Part shown: positions 26,913 through 36,812 of the stretch, one piece after another
How the letters are laid out: the number at the start of each line of letters is the position of its first letter
Position numbering within the stretch: the stretch's first letter is position 1
Origin: Glaciecola sp. HTCC2999
GTDB taxonomy: Bacteria > Pseudomonadota > Gammaproteobacteria > Enterobacterales > Alteromonadaceae
Direction: 5' to 3'
Assembly (NCBI RefSeq): GCF_000155775.1
Contig: NZ_DS989811.1
Location: 378,914 to 442,913, forward strand
DNA: 64,000 bases
Notes under the pieces: generated by a model
What the model saw: the letters and a program-made list of their open reading frames with translations, nothing else
Database searches by the model: none
Told to the model about the DNA's origin: nothing
Made by a program: the position numbers and the translations under genes

Positions 26913-27920
26913 TTGTCAGAAAAAACCAACACATATGAACAATTGAATAAGCATGCACCTTGTTGGACAACTGAAACTGCCTTAGCACAAGGACATGGTC
27001 AAGTTATCGATGAATGGTTTGCACAGCATGCTCAAACCGGCAGATTAACCACTCAGGATGGTATTCAATGTGCATATGCCATTGTTCGCTTACCAGACAA
27101 TACCCAGTCAATTGTCATCAGTGCTGGACGTGTTGAAAGTTATGTGAAATATAAAGAAGTCATCTATGATTTGGCTCATGCGGGCTTTGATATTTATATC
27201 ATGGATCATCGCGGGCAAGGCTTATCGCAACATAGTTCAGATAATTTGATGCATGGGCATGTTGAAGATTTTGACCAATATGTGACTGACTTATTGCAGT
27301 TTGTAGATACACATGTTTTACCGCATTGTGCTACGCCTCAATTATTATGCCATTCGATGGGTAGTGCTATTGGTGCTTTGGCATTACTAAAACGTCCTCA
27401 ATTATTCAAACGCGTGGTATTCAGTGCACCTATGTTTGGGTTATTAGTACCTGTGCCGCTTTGGCTGGCCCATGCGATGATGTTTATAGGTATGTTCGTT
27501 AGTCGCTTACTGGCTAAACCGTTGTATTTTGTCGGTCAAGGTGATTATGCACCTGAGTTATTTGCGCAAAATAAATTAATGCAATCCCAAGTGCGCTATG
27601 AACGGTTTCGTCAATCACAACAACAATACCCGCAAACACAATTAGGTGGAGTGACATATCAATGGGTTAAGGCGGCCAATCAAGCATTAGAAATTCTAAA
27701 TGAGCGTGCTAACGAAATCGCAATACCTGTCCTATGTCTCAATGCGCAAAAAGACGCCGTAGTAGATAATCAATTGCAGTTTGCTTTATTGCAACAGATG
27801 CCTAATGCACAATGGTTATCTATTGAAGGGGCGAAGCACGAGGTATTATTCGAACAAGATGTAATGCGTCAGCAAGCACTAGATGCCATTCTTGGTTTTT
27901 TTGAACATGATGATGAATAA
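26913..27920 (+). CDS. pldB: Lysophospholipase-like alpha/beta hydrolase
   Basis: Serine hydrolase of the PldB/monoglyceride-lipase type, probably acting on lysophospholipids at the inner membrane. Visible: the IVISAGRVESYVKYKEV stretch, IMDHRGQGLS (oxyanion region), the nucleophile elbow CHSMG, and a late His in GAKHEVLFE; the acidic partner is probably in NAQKDAVVD. A hydrophobic stretch (VPVPLWLAHAMMFIGMF) may contact membrane. I choose the TTG at 26913, since GGGAG (26900-26904) lies eight bases upstream; the frame opens at a TTG at 26868 with no ribosome-binding site. About 335 residues. The family is clear, the exact substrate is not. Confidence 0.85.
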   Translation: MSEKTNTYEQLNKHAPCWTTETALAQGHGQVIDEWFAQHAQTGRLTTQDGIQCAYAIVRLPDNTQSIVISAGRVESYVKYKEVIYDLAHAGFDIYIMDHRGQGLSQHSSDNLMHGHVEDFDQYVTDLLQFVDTHVLPHCATPQLLCHSMGSAIGALALLKRPQLFKRVVFSAPMFGLLVPVPLWLAHAMMFIGMFVSRLLAKPLYFVGQGDYAPELFAQNKLMQSQVRYERFRQSQQQYPQTQLGGVTYQWVKAANQALEILNERANEIAIPVLCLNAQKDAVVDNQLQFALLQQMPNAQWLSIEGAKHEVLFEQDVMRQQALDAILGFFEHDDE

Positions 27921-27995
27921 TCTAGGCAGTATTACGTGACATCTCTTCCTATCATCTTATAATTCATTATTAAATAAGCTATTCGAGAAACTGCT

Positions 27996-28460
27996 ATGCT
28001 TGATATCGTTCTATATGAACCAGAAATCCCACCAAATACCGGTAATATAATCCGTCTATGTGCGAATTCTGGGTTTGCCTTGCATTTAATTGAGCCATTG
28101 GGCTTTGAATGGGATGACAAAAAAGTACGACGTGCAGGACTGGATTATCATGAATTTGCGAATGTACAACGCCACGCTAACTTAGATGCTTACTTAGCAT
28201 CGGCAAAGCCTCAGCGGATTTTTGCATGTACCACAAAAGGCTCAATGTTTCATTCAAAGGCCAGTTATGCCCCTGGAGATTGTTTAATTTTTGGGCCTGA
28301 AACTCGCGGCTTACCACATGACTTTATACTAAGCTTACCACCTGAACAGCGAGTGAGGATCCCGATGTTATCAGATAGTCGCAGTATGAATTTATCCAAT
28401 TCTGTTGCAGTGTTTATTTATGAAGCTTGGCGCCAAATGGATTTTGAAGGTGGGGTATAG
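27996..28460 (+). CDS. trmL: tRNA (cytidine/uridine-34-2'-O)-methyltransferase
   Basis: SPOUT methyltransferase that 2'-O-methylates the wobble base of tRNA-Leu isoacceptors. The 154-residue product is one knotted domain with the family pattern: [22 protein letters not shown] at the N-terminus, [19 protein letters not shown] (SAM loop) and [23 protein letters not shown] at the C-terminal knot. Length and motifs are typical. It lies 75 bases after the lysophospholipase gene and converges with gpsA, whose stop is ten bases away. Confidence 0.97.
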   Translation: MLDIVLYEPEIPPNTGNIIRLCANSGFALHLIEPLGFEWDDKKVRRAGLDYHEFANVQRHANLDAYLASAKPQRIFACTTKGSMFHSKASYAPGDCLIFGPETRGLPHDFILSLPPEQRVRIPMLSDSRSMNLSNSVAVFIYEAWRQMDFEGGV

Positions 28461-28469
28461 TGAACACTA

Positions 28470-29468
28470 TTATTCGTGTTTAGGAGAACGGCTTAAGAGT
28501 GCTTGAGCTGCAAGTTTTACATCTTTTCCTGCATAAAGCACTTGATAAATTTGTTCACAAATAGGCATTTCAACACCCACTCGATGAGATAGGGCGTGCA
28601 CCTCCTCGGTGTTTCTGAAACCTTCCACGACTTGACCAATTTCTGCAATGGCATCTTCGACGGTACTCCCTGCACCAAGCGCTAATCCAAAGCGGCGGTT
28701 ACGAGATTGATTATCCGTACACGTCAGTACCAAATCACCTAATCCTGCCATACCGGTAAATGTATCAGGAGATGCATTCAACGCACGGCCTAATCGTGAC
28801 ATTTCAGCTAAACCTCGAGTAATAAGTGCTGTTCGAGCATTGGCACCAAACCCTAATCCATCAGCTAAACCTGCGCCAATGGCAATCACATTTTTAACTG
28901 CACCACCAAGTTGCACACCAATAACGTCGGTATTTAAATACACACGAAAAGATTTTTCACAGTGTAGCTTATGTGCAATGCTTTCGCCAAAAGCGGCATC
29001 TTTAGTTGCAAGGGATATCGCTGTTGGTAAACCCGCCGCCATTTCTTTAGCAAACGTCGGACCGGATAAAATAGCAAATGGACGAGCAGGTCCCACTATA
29101 TCTGCAGCCACTTCATGTAATAGACGCCCGGTTTTCGGTTCTAAGCCTTTCGTTGCCCAAACAATACGATGAGCCGCTGTGAGGTGCGGTGCTATGAGTG
29201 TAAGTGTTTCAGCAAATGCATGAGAAGGGACAACGACTAATATATCCTGGCTGTGGGCAAGTGTTGCTTGAATATCGGATTGGGGAGTTAACCCTTGAGG
29301 AAATCGATAACCGGGTAAATAAGCACTATTTTCCTGAGTTTGAGTCATCAGTGAAACATGCGTCCCACTACGACCCCATAACCATGTATCTACGCCATTG
29401 CGTGCTAAGCACATTGCTAATGCGGTACCGTAAGATCCGGCTCCAATCACGCTAATGACGTTAGACAT
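28470..29468 (-). CDS. gpsA: Glycerol-3-phosphate dehydrogenase [NAD(P)+]
   Basis: Reduces dihydroxyacetone phosphate to sn-glycerol 3-phosphate for phospholipid synthesis. The 332-residue product has the NAD(P) motif [12 protein letters not shown] (6-17), the [16 protein letters not shown] substrate segment, the catalytic Lys in [17 protein letters not shown] and the GLGDLVLTC motif. It is last in the minus-strand group rhodanese-grxC-secB-gpsA, ten bases after secB. This order is conserved widely in gammaproteobacteria, which supports the assignment. Confidence 0.98.
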   Translation of the reverse strand: MSNVISVIGAGSYGTALAMCLARNGVDTWLWGRSGTHVSLMTQTQENSAYLPGYRFPQGLTPQSDIQATLAHSQDILVVVPSHAFAETLTLIAPHLTAAHRIVWATKGLEPKTGRLLHEVAADIVGPARPFAILSGPTFAKEMAAGLPTAISLATKDAAFGESIAHKLHCEKSFRVYLNTDVIGVQLGGAVKNVIAIGAGLADGLGFGANARTALITRGLAEMSRLGRALNASPDTFTGMAGLGDLVLTCTDNQSRNRRFGLALGAGSTVEDAIAEIGQVVEGFRNTEEVHALSHRVGVEMPICEQIYQVLYAGKDVKLAAQALLSRSPKHE

Positions 29469-29478
29469 TTAGTTATCC

Positions 29479-29970
29479 TTATGCATCAGCTTGTGGTGCA
29501 TTACCTTGTTCATCGGCGGCACGTTTTTGTAAATACGCCTGGAACACGGCATCAAAGTTCACTGGTGCAAGATTTAATGCAGGGAAAGTTCCACGATTAA
29601 CTAAGTTTGAGATAGCTTCACGCGCATATGGAAATAATGTATTTGGGCAAAAAGCACCCAATAACTGTGCACGGTTAGCTTCTGGTACTGCACCAATTTG
29701 GAATAAACCTGCTTGTTGCACTTCACACAAGAACGCCACTTCATTTTCAATGGTCGCTGTTACAGTAACAGATAGCACCACTTCGTATAAATTTTCTTCA
29801 ATAGCCGTGGTTTTAGTATCTAAGTCTAGTTTAACTTCTGGTTTCCACTCTTTAGTAAAAATAGCCGGTGAGTTAGGTGTTTCAAAAGAGATATCTTTGG
29901 TGTAAATACGTTGAATGTTGAATTGCGCTTGTTGAGGTGCTGCGCCATTTACCTGTTGTTCATCAGCCAT
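29479..29970 (-). CDS. secB: Protein-export chaperone SecB
   Basis: Tetrameric cytoplasmic chaperone that keeps precursors unfolded and hands them to SecA. The 163-residue product carries [19 protein letters not shown] near the N-terminus, [10 protein letters not shown], and [22 protein letters not shown] with the family's conserved PNxLFPYAR. The N-terminus is Gln/Ala-rich, and the C-terminal tail is of the family's usual flexible, alanine-rich kind. It lies between grxC (61 bases) and gpsA (10 bases), a standard neighbourhood. Confidence 0.98.
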   Translation of the reverse strand: MADEQQVNGAAPQQAQFNIQRIYTKDISFETPNSPAIFTKEWKPEVKLDLDTKTTAIEENLYEVVLSVTVTATIENEVAFLCEVQQAGLFQIGAVPEANRAQLLGAFCPNTLFPYAREAISNLVNRGTFPALNLAPVNFDAVFQAYLQKRAADEQGNAPQADA

Positions 29971-30031
29971 GCTGTAAATTCCTAATAAAATGTTGAAAGT
30001 AAGTTAAAAATTTGCGATCTCACTTAATATG

Positions 30032-30286
30032 TCAAGCGAGTAGCGCATCTAATTTGCCAGCTGATTCGAGGGCAAACAAATCGTCACAACCACCGATATG
30101 TTGGTCATTAATAAATATTTGTGGCACGGTAGAGGCACCATTTGCGCGTGCGATCATCGTGTCTCTAAGTTCAGGATGGACTTGAATATCAATATTTGAA
30201 AACTCGACCCCTTTTTTCTTTAACAATGCTATTGCATGTTTACAAAAAGGGCAAAAAGCTTTTGTATAAAGCTCTACAGTTGCCAT
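30032..30286 (-). CDS. grxC: Glutaredoxin 3
   Basis: Small glutathione-dependent thiol reductase. The 84-residue protein has the redox motif CPFC (residues 12-15; CPYC is commoner), the cis-Pro segment TVPQIFIN (about 53-60) and the glutathione-binding GGCDDLFAL (about 65-73). It is complete and of normal length. It sits between the rhodanese-like gene and secB, 11 and 61 bases away, in a conserved cluster. Confidence 0.96.
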   Translation of the reverse strand: MATVELYTKAFCPFCKHAIALLKKKGVEFSNIDIQVHPELRDTMIARANGASTVPQIFINDQHIGGCDDLFALESAGKLDALLA

Positions 30287-30297
30287 ATAAATATGCC

Positions 30298-30723
30298 TTA
30301 TTTAGTTGTGGGTAAGTTAGCCGAAGTCCAAGCGCTCATTCCACCCTGTAAAACAGAGGCTTCTGTAAATCCGGCTTTTAACAACGCAGAAGCGGTCTTC
30401 TTGGCACTCATTCCCATTGCACATACAACAATAATGGGTTGTGATTTATGTTTTTCAAGTTTACTAAAATCATTGCTTTCTAATTCGCTTGATTTGATTT
30501 GACGCGCCCCAACTATGTGACCTTTTTTAAACTCTTCTTGCTTACGGATATCTAGAAGCACCGCATCTTCTTTATTGATTTTTAAGGTCGCCTCATGAGT
30601 ATTTAGCTCTTTGACTGGGGAAAGCGCACCTGCAATATAGGTATATAAGATTAAGATGATTAAGGCTAACCAGATTCCAGATAAGAAAAAGTTATCTTGT
30701 GCGAACTCGATGATTTGTTCCAT
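30298..30723 (-). CDS. yibN: Membrane-anchored rhodanese-like protein
   Basis: Single-domain sulfurtransferase fold behind one N-terminal membrane helix (about residues 14-34). The rhodanese domain (about 45-135) has LLDIRKQEEFKKGHIVGARQI and an active-site loop CAMGMSAKKTA with Cys101 as the expected persulfide carrier. This YibN-type protein is usually encoded next to grxC-secB-gpsA, as here; its physiological partner is not settled. First gene of the minus-strand group, divergent from gpmI across a 173-base promoter region. Confidence 0.88.
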   Translation of the reverse strand: MEQIIEFAQDNFFLSGIWLALIILILYTYIAGALSPVKELNTHEATLKINKEDAVLLDIRKQEEFKKGHIVGARQIKSSELESNDFSKLEKHKSQPIIVVCAMGMSAKKTASALLKAGFTEASVLQGGMSAWTSANLPTTK

Positions 30724-30896
30724 GACAGATCCACTACTAAAATTTAAGAACGCAAATTATAGCGAAATTACACCATTTGACTAGTACTCTTATAAATAGT
30801 TAAAAAAATATCGACCAAAGTACGTTCAGTGGCTTTATAGATGCGCCGTAAAATGCTAATTTATAGAGGTAAATTAATTCATATTTTGAGGTACAC

Positions 30897-32435
30897 ATGT
30901 CACAGCACAAAACCCCATTAGCATTGTTGATTCTAGATGGTTGGGGCTATCGAGAAGCGAGCGAAAATAATGCAATTTTAGCGGCAAATACACCGAACTT
31001 AGATGCATTACGGGAACAGTACCCTAACACGCTCATCTCTGGTTCAGGCCTTGATGTGGGTTTACCTGATGGACAGATGGGTAATTCTGAAGTTGGGCAT
31101 GTCAATTTAGGTGCGGGTCGAGTGGTGTACCAAGATTTTACCAAAATCACCAAAGCCATTGCCGATGATGAATTCCAACACAATCCAGTGTTAGTGAATG
31201 CTATTGATAAAGCAGTGTCTGCTGGAAAAGCAGTACATTTACTCGGATTATTATCACCCGGTGGTGTCCATTCTCACGAAGATCATATTTTTGCCGCGAT
31301 TCAACTGGCGGCCTCTCGTGGTGCTCGTGATATTTACTTGCACGCCTTTTTAGACGGACGCGACACTCCACCGCGCTCAGCTCAAGCGAGCCTTGAAAAA
31401 GCAGATGCAGTATTTGCTGCTGCGGGGGTTGGTAAGACTGCGACTATCATTGGCCGTTATTATGCAATGGATCGCGATAATCGCTGGGATCGTGTCGAAA
31501 GCGCTTATACTTTAATGACAAAAGGACAAGGGTTGCATACAGCTGATAATGCTGTTGCTGGCCTAGAAGCTGCCTATGCACGGGATGAAAATGATGAGTT
31601 TGTAGGTGCGACAGTCATTGGCGATGCAGTGACTATGAATGCCGGTGATACTGTGATTTTCATGAATTTCCGTGCCGACCGAGCTCGTCAGATGGCGCAT
31701 ACATTTGTTGATGAAATATTCACCGGATTTGAACGTGGCGCGGCGATTGCATTGTCTGATTTCGTGATGCTGACTGAATACGAAAGTAATTTAGCTATCC
31801 CTTGTGCCTATCCACCAGAGCCATTACATAATGTTTTGGGTGAGTGGTTACAAAATAATGGTAAAACCCAGTTGCGTATTTCTGAAACTGAAAAATTTGC
31901 TCATGTGACTTTCTTTTTCTCTGGCGGAAAAGAAGATGAATATGGTGGAGAGCAACGTATTTTAATCCCATCTCCAGATGTGGCAACCTATGATTTACAA
32001 CCAGAAATGAATTCTACTTTATTAACTGATAAGTTAGTTGAGGCAATTCTTGCTCGTGAATATGATGCCATAATTTGTAATTATCCGAATGGTGATATGG
32101 TTGGTCATACTGGCAACTTTGCAGCTGCAGTTAAGGCTTGTGAAGCCGTCGATACTTGCATAGGACGTGTCGTAGAGGCGCTAAAAGAAGTCGGTGGTGA
32201 GTGTTTAATTACAGCCGATCATGGTAATGCTGAGCAAATGCAAGATCCGAATACAGGGCAAGCACATACTGCGCACACAAGCGAGCCAGTGCCTTTTATT
32301 TATGTGGGTCGTGATGCCACAGTGAGAACGGATGGCACCTTAAGTGATGTCGCCCCGACAATGTTACATCTAATGGGTATGACACAACCTAAAGAAATGA
32401 CTGGAACACCTATTATGCAGCTAAAAGCTGACTAA
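30897..32435 (+). CDS. gpmI: 2,3-Bisphosphoglycerate-independent phosphoglycerate mutase
   Basis: Interconverts 3- and 2-phosphoglycerate in glycolysis through a phosphoserine intermediate; two-manganese enzyme of the alkaline phosphatase superfamily. In 512 residues: [11 protein letters not shown] (first metal aspartate, about 10-20), catalytic Ser in [14 protein letters not shown] (about 61-74), the [11 protein letters not shown] and [14 protein letters not shown] substrate segments, [12 protein letters not shown], and [11 protein letters not shown] for the second metal site. Length is normal. It is followed one base later by envC, a conserved pairing. Confidence 0.98.
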   Translation: MSQHKTPLALLILDGWGYREASENNAILAANTPNLDALREQYPNTLISGSGLDVGLPDGQMGNSEVGHVNLGAGRVVYQDFTKITKAIADDEFQHNPVLVNAIDKAVSAGKAVHLLGLLSPGGVHSHEDHIFAAIQLAASRGARDIYLHAFLDGRDTPPRSAQASLEKADAVFAAAGVGKTATIIGRYYAMDRDNRWDRVESAYTLMTKGQGLHTADNAVAGLEAAYARDENDEFVGATVIGDAVTMNAGDTVIFMNFRADRARQMAHTFVDEIFTGFERGAAIALSDFVMLTEYESNLAIPCAYPPEPLHNVLGEWLQNNGKTQLRISETEKFAHVTFFFSGGKEDEYGGEQRILIPSPDVATYDLQPEMNSTLLTDKLVEAILAREYDAIICNYPNGDMVGHTGNFAAAVKACEAVDTCIGRVVEALKEVGGECLITADHGNAEQMQDPNTGQAHTAHTSEPVPFIYVGRDATVRTDGTLSDVAPTMLHLMGMTQPKEMTGTPIMQLKAD

Positions 32436-32436
32436 A

Positions 32437-33612
32437 ATGAAGGTAGTTGCCGCTGTATTTAATCTGGTAGTTTATTTGCAATCATCATGGATTCGCTCAG
32501 TGATAAGAGTCAACACTGTATGTCTCGTATGTTTGTTAATGAGTGTGACCGTCGTTGCGCAAACTGCTGATTTGAAAGCGGTACAGTCTAAAATTAAGCA
32601 AACTAAGGCGGAGCTCCAGAACAAAGAGCTCCGTCGAAGTGAGATTTTTTCTGCACTTAAAAAACAAGAAGAAGCCATAGCAATTACCGCGAAAGCATTG
32701 AATCAAACGCAACTAGCACTCAACCAAAATAAAGTAGAACGGGACGATTTAACCAATAGAAAAACTATCTTAGAAGAAAAAATTAAAAAGCAGCAAGCAA
32801 TTATGGCAAAGCATATCAAAGGTTCATATGTTGCTGGAAACTACGACTATGCCAAGATGCTGTTTAATCAACAGGATGCCGCTAAATTTGAGCGTGTGTT
32901 GACGTATTACCAATTCTTATATAAACAGCGCAAACAATCTATAGATCAATTTCGTAATTACATAAGTGAATTAAGCCAATTAGAGCAGGCATTAGAGGCT
33001 AAAAAAATTGAACTATCAGCATTACTGACACAACAACAAAAACAGCAATTAGCACTGAACACTCAACGTAGTAAGCGAGAGCTTTCCATTAAAGAGTTAG
33101 AAGCGGATATTCAATCAGATACTGCAAAAATAAAGCAATTAGAGGCTGATGAGCAACGTATTGCTCAGGCAATTGAACAAGCTAAAACAGATAATGCCGC
33201 ACAGGCAACATTTGCAGGATTATTACCATTTAAAGGGGCATTGTTGCGCCCAGCACAAGGTCGCTTGCGTCGTTTATTCGGTCGCATACGTCAAGGCGAA
33301 GTGCGTTGGAAGGGGATCTTGATCCAAGGCGAAGTGGGCTCAGAAATTAGAGCGATTCAATCTGGTCGAGTGTTATTCTCAGAATGGTTACGTGGCTTTG
33401 GGTTGGTGATGATTATCGATCACGGAAAGGGTTATATGTCGGTGTATGGATATAATCAAGCACTTCTTAAACAGCCTGGTGAAACCGTTAGTCGCGGTGA
33501 GCCCATTGCTTTGATGGGGCAATCAGGTGGACAATCACGCCCTTATTTGTATTTCGAAATTCGCAGGAAAGGGATCCCGGTTAATCCCACCGTATGGTTA
33601 TCAAAACGCTAA
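32437..33612 (+). CDS. envC: Murein hydrolase activator EnvC
   Basis: Periplasmic divisome factor that activates amidases AmiA/AmiB for daughter-cell separation. The 391-residue product has a hydrophobic export segment (about 22-41, ending VVAQ), a long coiled coil (about 45-250, rich in Gln/Lys/Glu), and a C-terminal LytM-like domain (about 265-390). The zinc-binding HxH of active LytM enzymes is replaced by YLYFEI, as in E. coli EnvC, so it should be a non-catalytic activator. The ATG is one base after gpmI; the long N-terminal lead means a later start (GTG at 32497) is also possible. Confidence 0.93.
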   Translation: MKVVAAVFNLVVYLQSSWIRSVIRVNTVCLVCLLMSVTVVAQTADLKAVQSKIKQTKAELQNKELRRSEIFSALKKQEEAIAITAKALNQTQLALNQNKVERDDLTNRKTILEEKIKKQQAIMAKHIKGSYVAGNYDYAKMLFNQQDAAKFERVLTYYQFLYKQRKQSIDQFRNYISELSQLEQALEAKKIELSALLTQQQKQQLALNTQRSKRELSIKELEADIQSDTAKIKQLEADEQRIAQAIEQAKTDNAAQATFAGLLPFKGALLRPAQGRLRRLFGRIRQGEVRWKGILIQGEVGSEIRAIQSGRVLFSEWLRGFGLVMIIDHGKGYMSVYGYNQALLKQPGETVSRGEPIALMGQSGGQSRPYLYFEIRRKGIPVNPTVWLSKR

Positions 33613-33769
33613 ATATTATCCACGGTAGCTTTCGTTATGGTTAAAACATAGCCTTTATAGAACAGAAAAATGTATCTGAAACGACATATCACTCATTTAA
33701 CTTAAGTACTATCTAAGTCGTGACGCAACAATGCTGCGTAAGAATAAAATATAGATCAGTAAATACTTT

Positions 33770-33786
33770 ATGTTATACTATAACAT
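33770..33786. promoter_or_regulatory. Zur-type operator palindrome
   Basis: ATGTTATA-C-TATAACAT is a perfect 8-1-8 palindrome and equals the core of the gammaproteobacterial Zur box (ATGTTATA-N-TATAACAT). It lies 29 bases upstream of the MerC-family start and contains a plausible -10 (TATACT, 33774-33779), so bound Zur with zinc would block transcription. The match is direct; Zur control is inference from the known consensus. Confidence 0.7.
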
Positions 33787-33815
33787 CGAACGATTTATGA
33801 ATGTGATAGAAGACC

Positions 33816-34244
33816 GTGGCAAAATCGAACAATACATCTAATACAACTGACAATGTGCAATTTGATCGAGCAGGTATCTGGATATCTGGCTTGTGTGCTG
33901 TGCATTGTTTAGCCTTACCCGTATTACTGCCTATGGTACCTTTAATTGCCAGTTCATTTTTTGCCGAAGCTTGGTTCGAAAAAACGATATTGTCGATTTC
34001 CATTTTAATTGGATTTATCGGTTTATTTATTGGATTTTACAAATACCACCGCCAATTATATCCTCTCTACTCTTTAACTATGGGCGGCTTAATTTATTGG
34101 AATAAAGATATTTTTGGGCATCATTTTGAGCCGCTAACTATAGCTATAGGGGCGATACTTATTATTGCTGCACACTTTATTAATTTAAGGTTGTGTCGAG
34201 AATGCAATGATTGCGCAAATAAGAGTTGCAATACACCAGCCTAA
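33816..34244 (+). CDS. MerC-family integral membrane protein
   Basis: Small four-helix membrane protein related to the mercury transporter MerC, but here without any mer operon. The 142 residues show four hydrophobic segments (about 20-45, 52-72, 77-95, 102-122). A GLCAVHCLALP motif with a Cys pair lies in the first helix, and the C-terminal tail is Cys-rich (C-x2-C-x2-C-x4-C in RLCRECNDCANKSC), suiting metal binding. GTG at 33816 is the start; the upstream in-frame ATG at 33801 is followed at once by TGA. A Zur-type operator directly upstream suggests zinc rather than mercury as substrate. Single gene, convergent with the phosphodiesterase gene. Confidence 0.8.
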   Translation: MAKSNNTSNTTDNVQFDRAGIWISGLCAVHCLALPVLLPMVPLIASSFFAEAWFEKTILSISILIGFIGLFIGFYKYHRQLYPLYSLTMGGLIYWNKDIFGHHFEPLTIAIGAILIIAAHFINLRLCRECNDCANKSCNTPA

Positions 34245-34256
34245 GTCATCATCTTG

Positions 34257-34964
34257 TTACTTAAACTGATTTAACATTCTGTCTGTTTGGTTCGTAAATA
34301 TCGCATCGACCTGCCATTGAGCAAATATTTTGGCTTCTTCCAGATCATCTACTGTATAGACCCAAACACGTTTACCGTTTGCATGCGCATCGTCTACAAG
34401 TGCCTTGCTCACTATATCACTTGCTACTGCCACAATATCAAAGTTACCAGACACCGCGTATTGAGCTAAGTCTTTTGGTAAATGGCCAATCAAACCTCCA
34501 AACTGACAATCTGGCAGTGCGTGTTGGCAAGCATCTAATAAATAATGATCAAAAGAAGAGATAACGGTATTGGCATCGATAAGACCGGTTGCCCATAATT
34601 CTTGTAAATACATGATCAATTCAGGGAGATTATCTGTGGATTTAAGTTCAATATTGACCAAGCATTGATTGTTAATGAGTGTTAATACTTCATGTAGTGT
34701 TAGGATCTGATATTCAGTCAGATGCTTGGGCAGAAGTTTATGAATTGGGATATTTACATGATGCGTTCGTATAAGGTTTGTATCATGTAATATCAGTGCT
34801 TGACCATTGACGAAATGGACATCAAATTCAATTCCATAGACACCTTGAGCTAGTGCTATTTCAAATGCCTTTAAGCTATTTTCTAACGCAAGTGCGCTTG
34901 CCCCTCGGTGTGCGATAATCTGCATAGATAAAGGATTGTTGCTACTAGACAAGGACGATGACAT
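34257..34964 (-). CDS. ugpQ: Glycerophosphodiester phosphodiesterase
   Basis: GDPD-family hydrolase releasing glycerol 3-phosphate from glycerophosphodiesters. From the ATG at 34964 (AAAGG six bases upstream) the product is 235 residues; it lacks a signal peptide, so it is cytoplasmic, UgpQ-like. Motifs: IIAHRGASALALENS with the catalytic His, GIEFDVHFVNGQALILHD for metal binding, NIELKS, and late VWVYTVDD. It follows the EamA transporter gene on the same strand (21 bases). The length and architecture favour UgpQ over periplasmic GlpQ. Confidence 0.9.
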   Translation of the reverse strand: MSSSLSSSNNPLSMQIIAHRGASALALENSLKAFEIALAQGVYGIEFDVHFVNGQALILHDTNLIRTHHVNIPIHKLLPKHLTEYQILTLHEVLTLINNQCLVNIELKSTDNLPELIMYLQELWATGLIDANTVISSFDHYLLDACQHALPDCQFGGLIGHLPKDLAQYAVSGNFDIVAVASDIVSKALVDDAHANGKRVWVYTVDDLEEAKIFAQWQVDAIFTNQTDRMLNQFK

Positions 34965-34985
34965 ACACAACCTTTTGATTTTGAA

Positions 34986-35849
34986 TTATCGGCTCTGACG
35001 TTGAGCATGAATGGTTTCATAAACCGCTGCTGAGATGACCATCAGTCCACCCACAATAGTCTGCCAACGCGGATCTTCACCTAATAATAAAATAGCAAAC
35101 ACAATGCCGTAAAACGGCTGCATACAAGCGACTAATGAAAATGTTTTAGCACGTAAATGCTGTAATGCTGCTGCAACGGCTGCGTGGGGTACTGCAGTAA
35201 AAAATACACCTAATATCGCTAATAATATCCATGAGTGAGTATTTGCGGTACTGATCTCTTCAATCCCTAGAAATAAGATACAGCCGGTAATGATTAACGT
35301 TTGAAAAGCCATGGCCCGTGTACCTGAATAATGCGAGAAATATTTGCGGTGCATCAAATTACGCAAGGAATACAGAAAAGCGGAGAATACGCCGACGATG
35401 ATCCCATACGTGACATCATTGTCTATTGAGCCATCGGGTACCATAATAGCAATACCGATAAACACCACCAAGGCGCTCACCACATCTTGCCAAGCTAGTT
35501 TGATCCCTTCAAAAAAAGGTTCTAATAACACAGTGATCACAGGAAAAGTAAATAAAGCTATGATCCCAACAGATACCGACGCCAGCTGCATCGCCAAAAA
35601 ATAAGTCACCCAATGTGCAGCCATTAGAACACCAAGCAGGCTGCCTATCAGATAATCTCTACGGGAGTTCAAACGTACAGACTCTCCTAAAAAGCGGACC
35701 AATACACATAAAAAAACACATGCAAATAGTGAGCGCCCTAAAGTAATAGCCATCGCTGAAAGAGGAATGATTTGAGAGAATAACGCCGTCCCACCTAATA
35801 ATATTACGGTGAAGTGGAGCGAATATAAACTGCGTTTAACAGGATCCAT
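34986..35849 (-). CDS. EamA/DMT-superfamily transporter
   Basis: Inner-membrane exporter or permease with ten predicted helices in two EamA repeats across 287 residues. The first repeat covers about 10-135 (with AAHWVTYFLAMQLASVSVG, a typical EamA motif), the second about 150-280 (with LLGEDPRWQTIVGGLMVISA near the end, another hallmark). The substrate cannot be inferred; family members move amino acids, nucleobases or other small metabolites. Located 12 bases after psd and 21 before the phosphodiesterase gene on the same strand, so possibly co-transcribed with them. Confidence 0.9.
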   Translation of the reverse strand: MDPVKRSLYSLHFTVILLGGTALFSQIIPLSAMAITLGRSLFACVFLCVLVRFLGESVRLNSRRDYLIGSLLGVLMAAHWVTYFLAMQLASVSVGIIALFTFPVITVLLEPFFEGIKLAWQDVVSALVVFIGIAIMVPDGSIDNDVTYGIIVGVFSAFLYSLRNLMHRKYFSHYSGTRAMAFQTLIITGCILFLGIEEISTANTHSWILLAILGVFFTAVPHAAVAAALQHLRAKTFSLVACMQPFYGIVFAILLLGEDPRWQTIVGGLMVISAAVYETIHAQRQSR

Positions 35850-35861
35850 AGTAATGATAGG

Positions 35862-36728
35862 CTAATCGTTTGTTTTTATAGTAGCAAACGGTTGACCTAA
35901 ACGCGTGACATCATCGGCTTTTAGCGTGCCGAAATCGACTTTATTAGGTTCAAAACATGCCACGATAGTTGAACCTAGTTTAAATAAGCCCATTTCTTCG
36001 CCTTTTTCTATGGTCACGCTATCTCCCGAAGCATCTGTATATTGCCAATGGGTCACATGTTTACCGGTCGGTGGTGTAACATTTCCGGCCCAAATGGTCT
36101 CGATACTCGCCACTATAGTTGCACCTACTAAGACGATGGCCATTTTTCCAATTTCGGTATCAAAAATAGCGACAACGCGCTCATTTCGAGCGAATAATCC
36201 AGGTACGTTTTGTGCCGTAAGTGGGTTGACGGAAAATAACTCGCCCGGTACGTAGATCATATCAGTGAGTTTTCCTGTCATCGGCATATGAATACGATGA
36301 TAGTCGCGAGGTGATAAATAAATGGTCGCAAAATCGCCACCTTTAAAAGGGGCTGCAATCGTTGCATCCCCGCCCAGCAGGGCTGTAAGGCTATAGTGAT
36401 GGCCTTTAGCTTGAAAGATGGTATCACCTTTGATGGGACCTAATTGACTGACTCTGCCATCCACAGCGTGACCGAGTTCATTAGTGTCGTCACTGAAAGG
36501 TCTCAAACCATCTTTCAGTTCGCGGGTAAAAAATGCGTTAAATGAAGGATAATATTCAGGAGCTTCATGCTTAGCTTCACTCATATCAACGTTAAATTGT
36601 TTGATAAAGGCTTTGATGATTGTAGTGGTGAACTTCCCATGCTCGCCCGCAGCTAATGCGCCGACTAATCGCGAAAGCGCATGTTTAGGTAAGATGTACT
36701 GTAACTTAACTTTGAACCAATTGACCAC
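35862..36728 (-). CDS. psd: Phosphatidylserine decarboxylase proenzyme
   Basis: Makes phosphatidylethanolamine by decarboxylating phosphatidylserine at the inner membrane. The 288-residue proenzyme has the self-cleavage motif LGST (near residue 252), which yields a pyruvoyl-bearing alpha chain and a larger beta chain. Other landmarks: FFTRELKDGLRP, SPRDYHRIHMPMTG with the catalytic His, and the YVPGELFSVNP segment. Length is normal. It follows rsgA on the same strand after 84 bases; rsgA-psd adjacency is a conserved gammaproteobacterial arrangement. Confidence 0.97.
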   Translation of the reverse strand: MVNWFKVKLQYILPKHALSRLVGALAAGEHGKFTTTIIKAFIKQFNVDMSEAKHEAPEYYPSFNAFFTRELKDGLRPFSDDTNELGHAVDGRVSQLGPIKGDTIFQAKGHHYSLTALLGGDATIAAPFKGGDFATIYLSPRDYHRIHMPMTGKLTDMIYVPGELFSVNPLTAQNVPGLFARNERVVAIFDTEIGKMAIVLVGATIVASIETIWAGNVTPPTGKHVTHWQYTDASGDSVTIEKGEEMGLFKLGSTIVACFEPNKVDFGTLKADDVTRLGQPFATIKTND

Positions 36729-36812
36729 AACAAAAATTCCATGAATGTAAAAAATTGTTGCTATTGTACTAGAAAATAATAACGTTGTACTCTATCAAAA
36801 CGGACTTAATCA

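Noticed and set aside
33816-34244. Mercury-resistance operon
   Set aside because: Only a MerC-family gene is present; no merR, merT, merP or merA nearby, and the operator is of Zur type.
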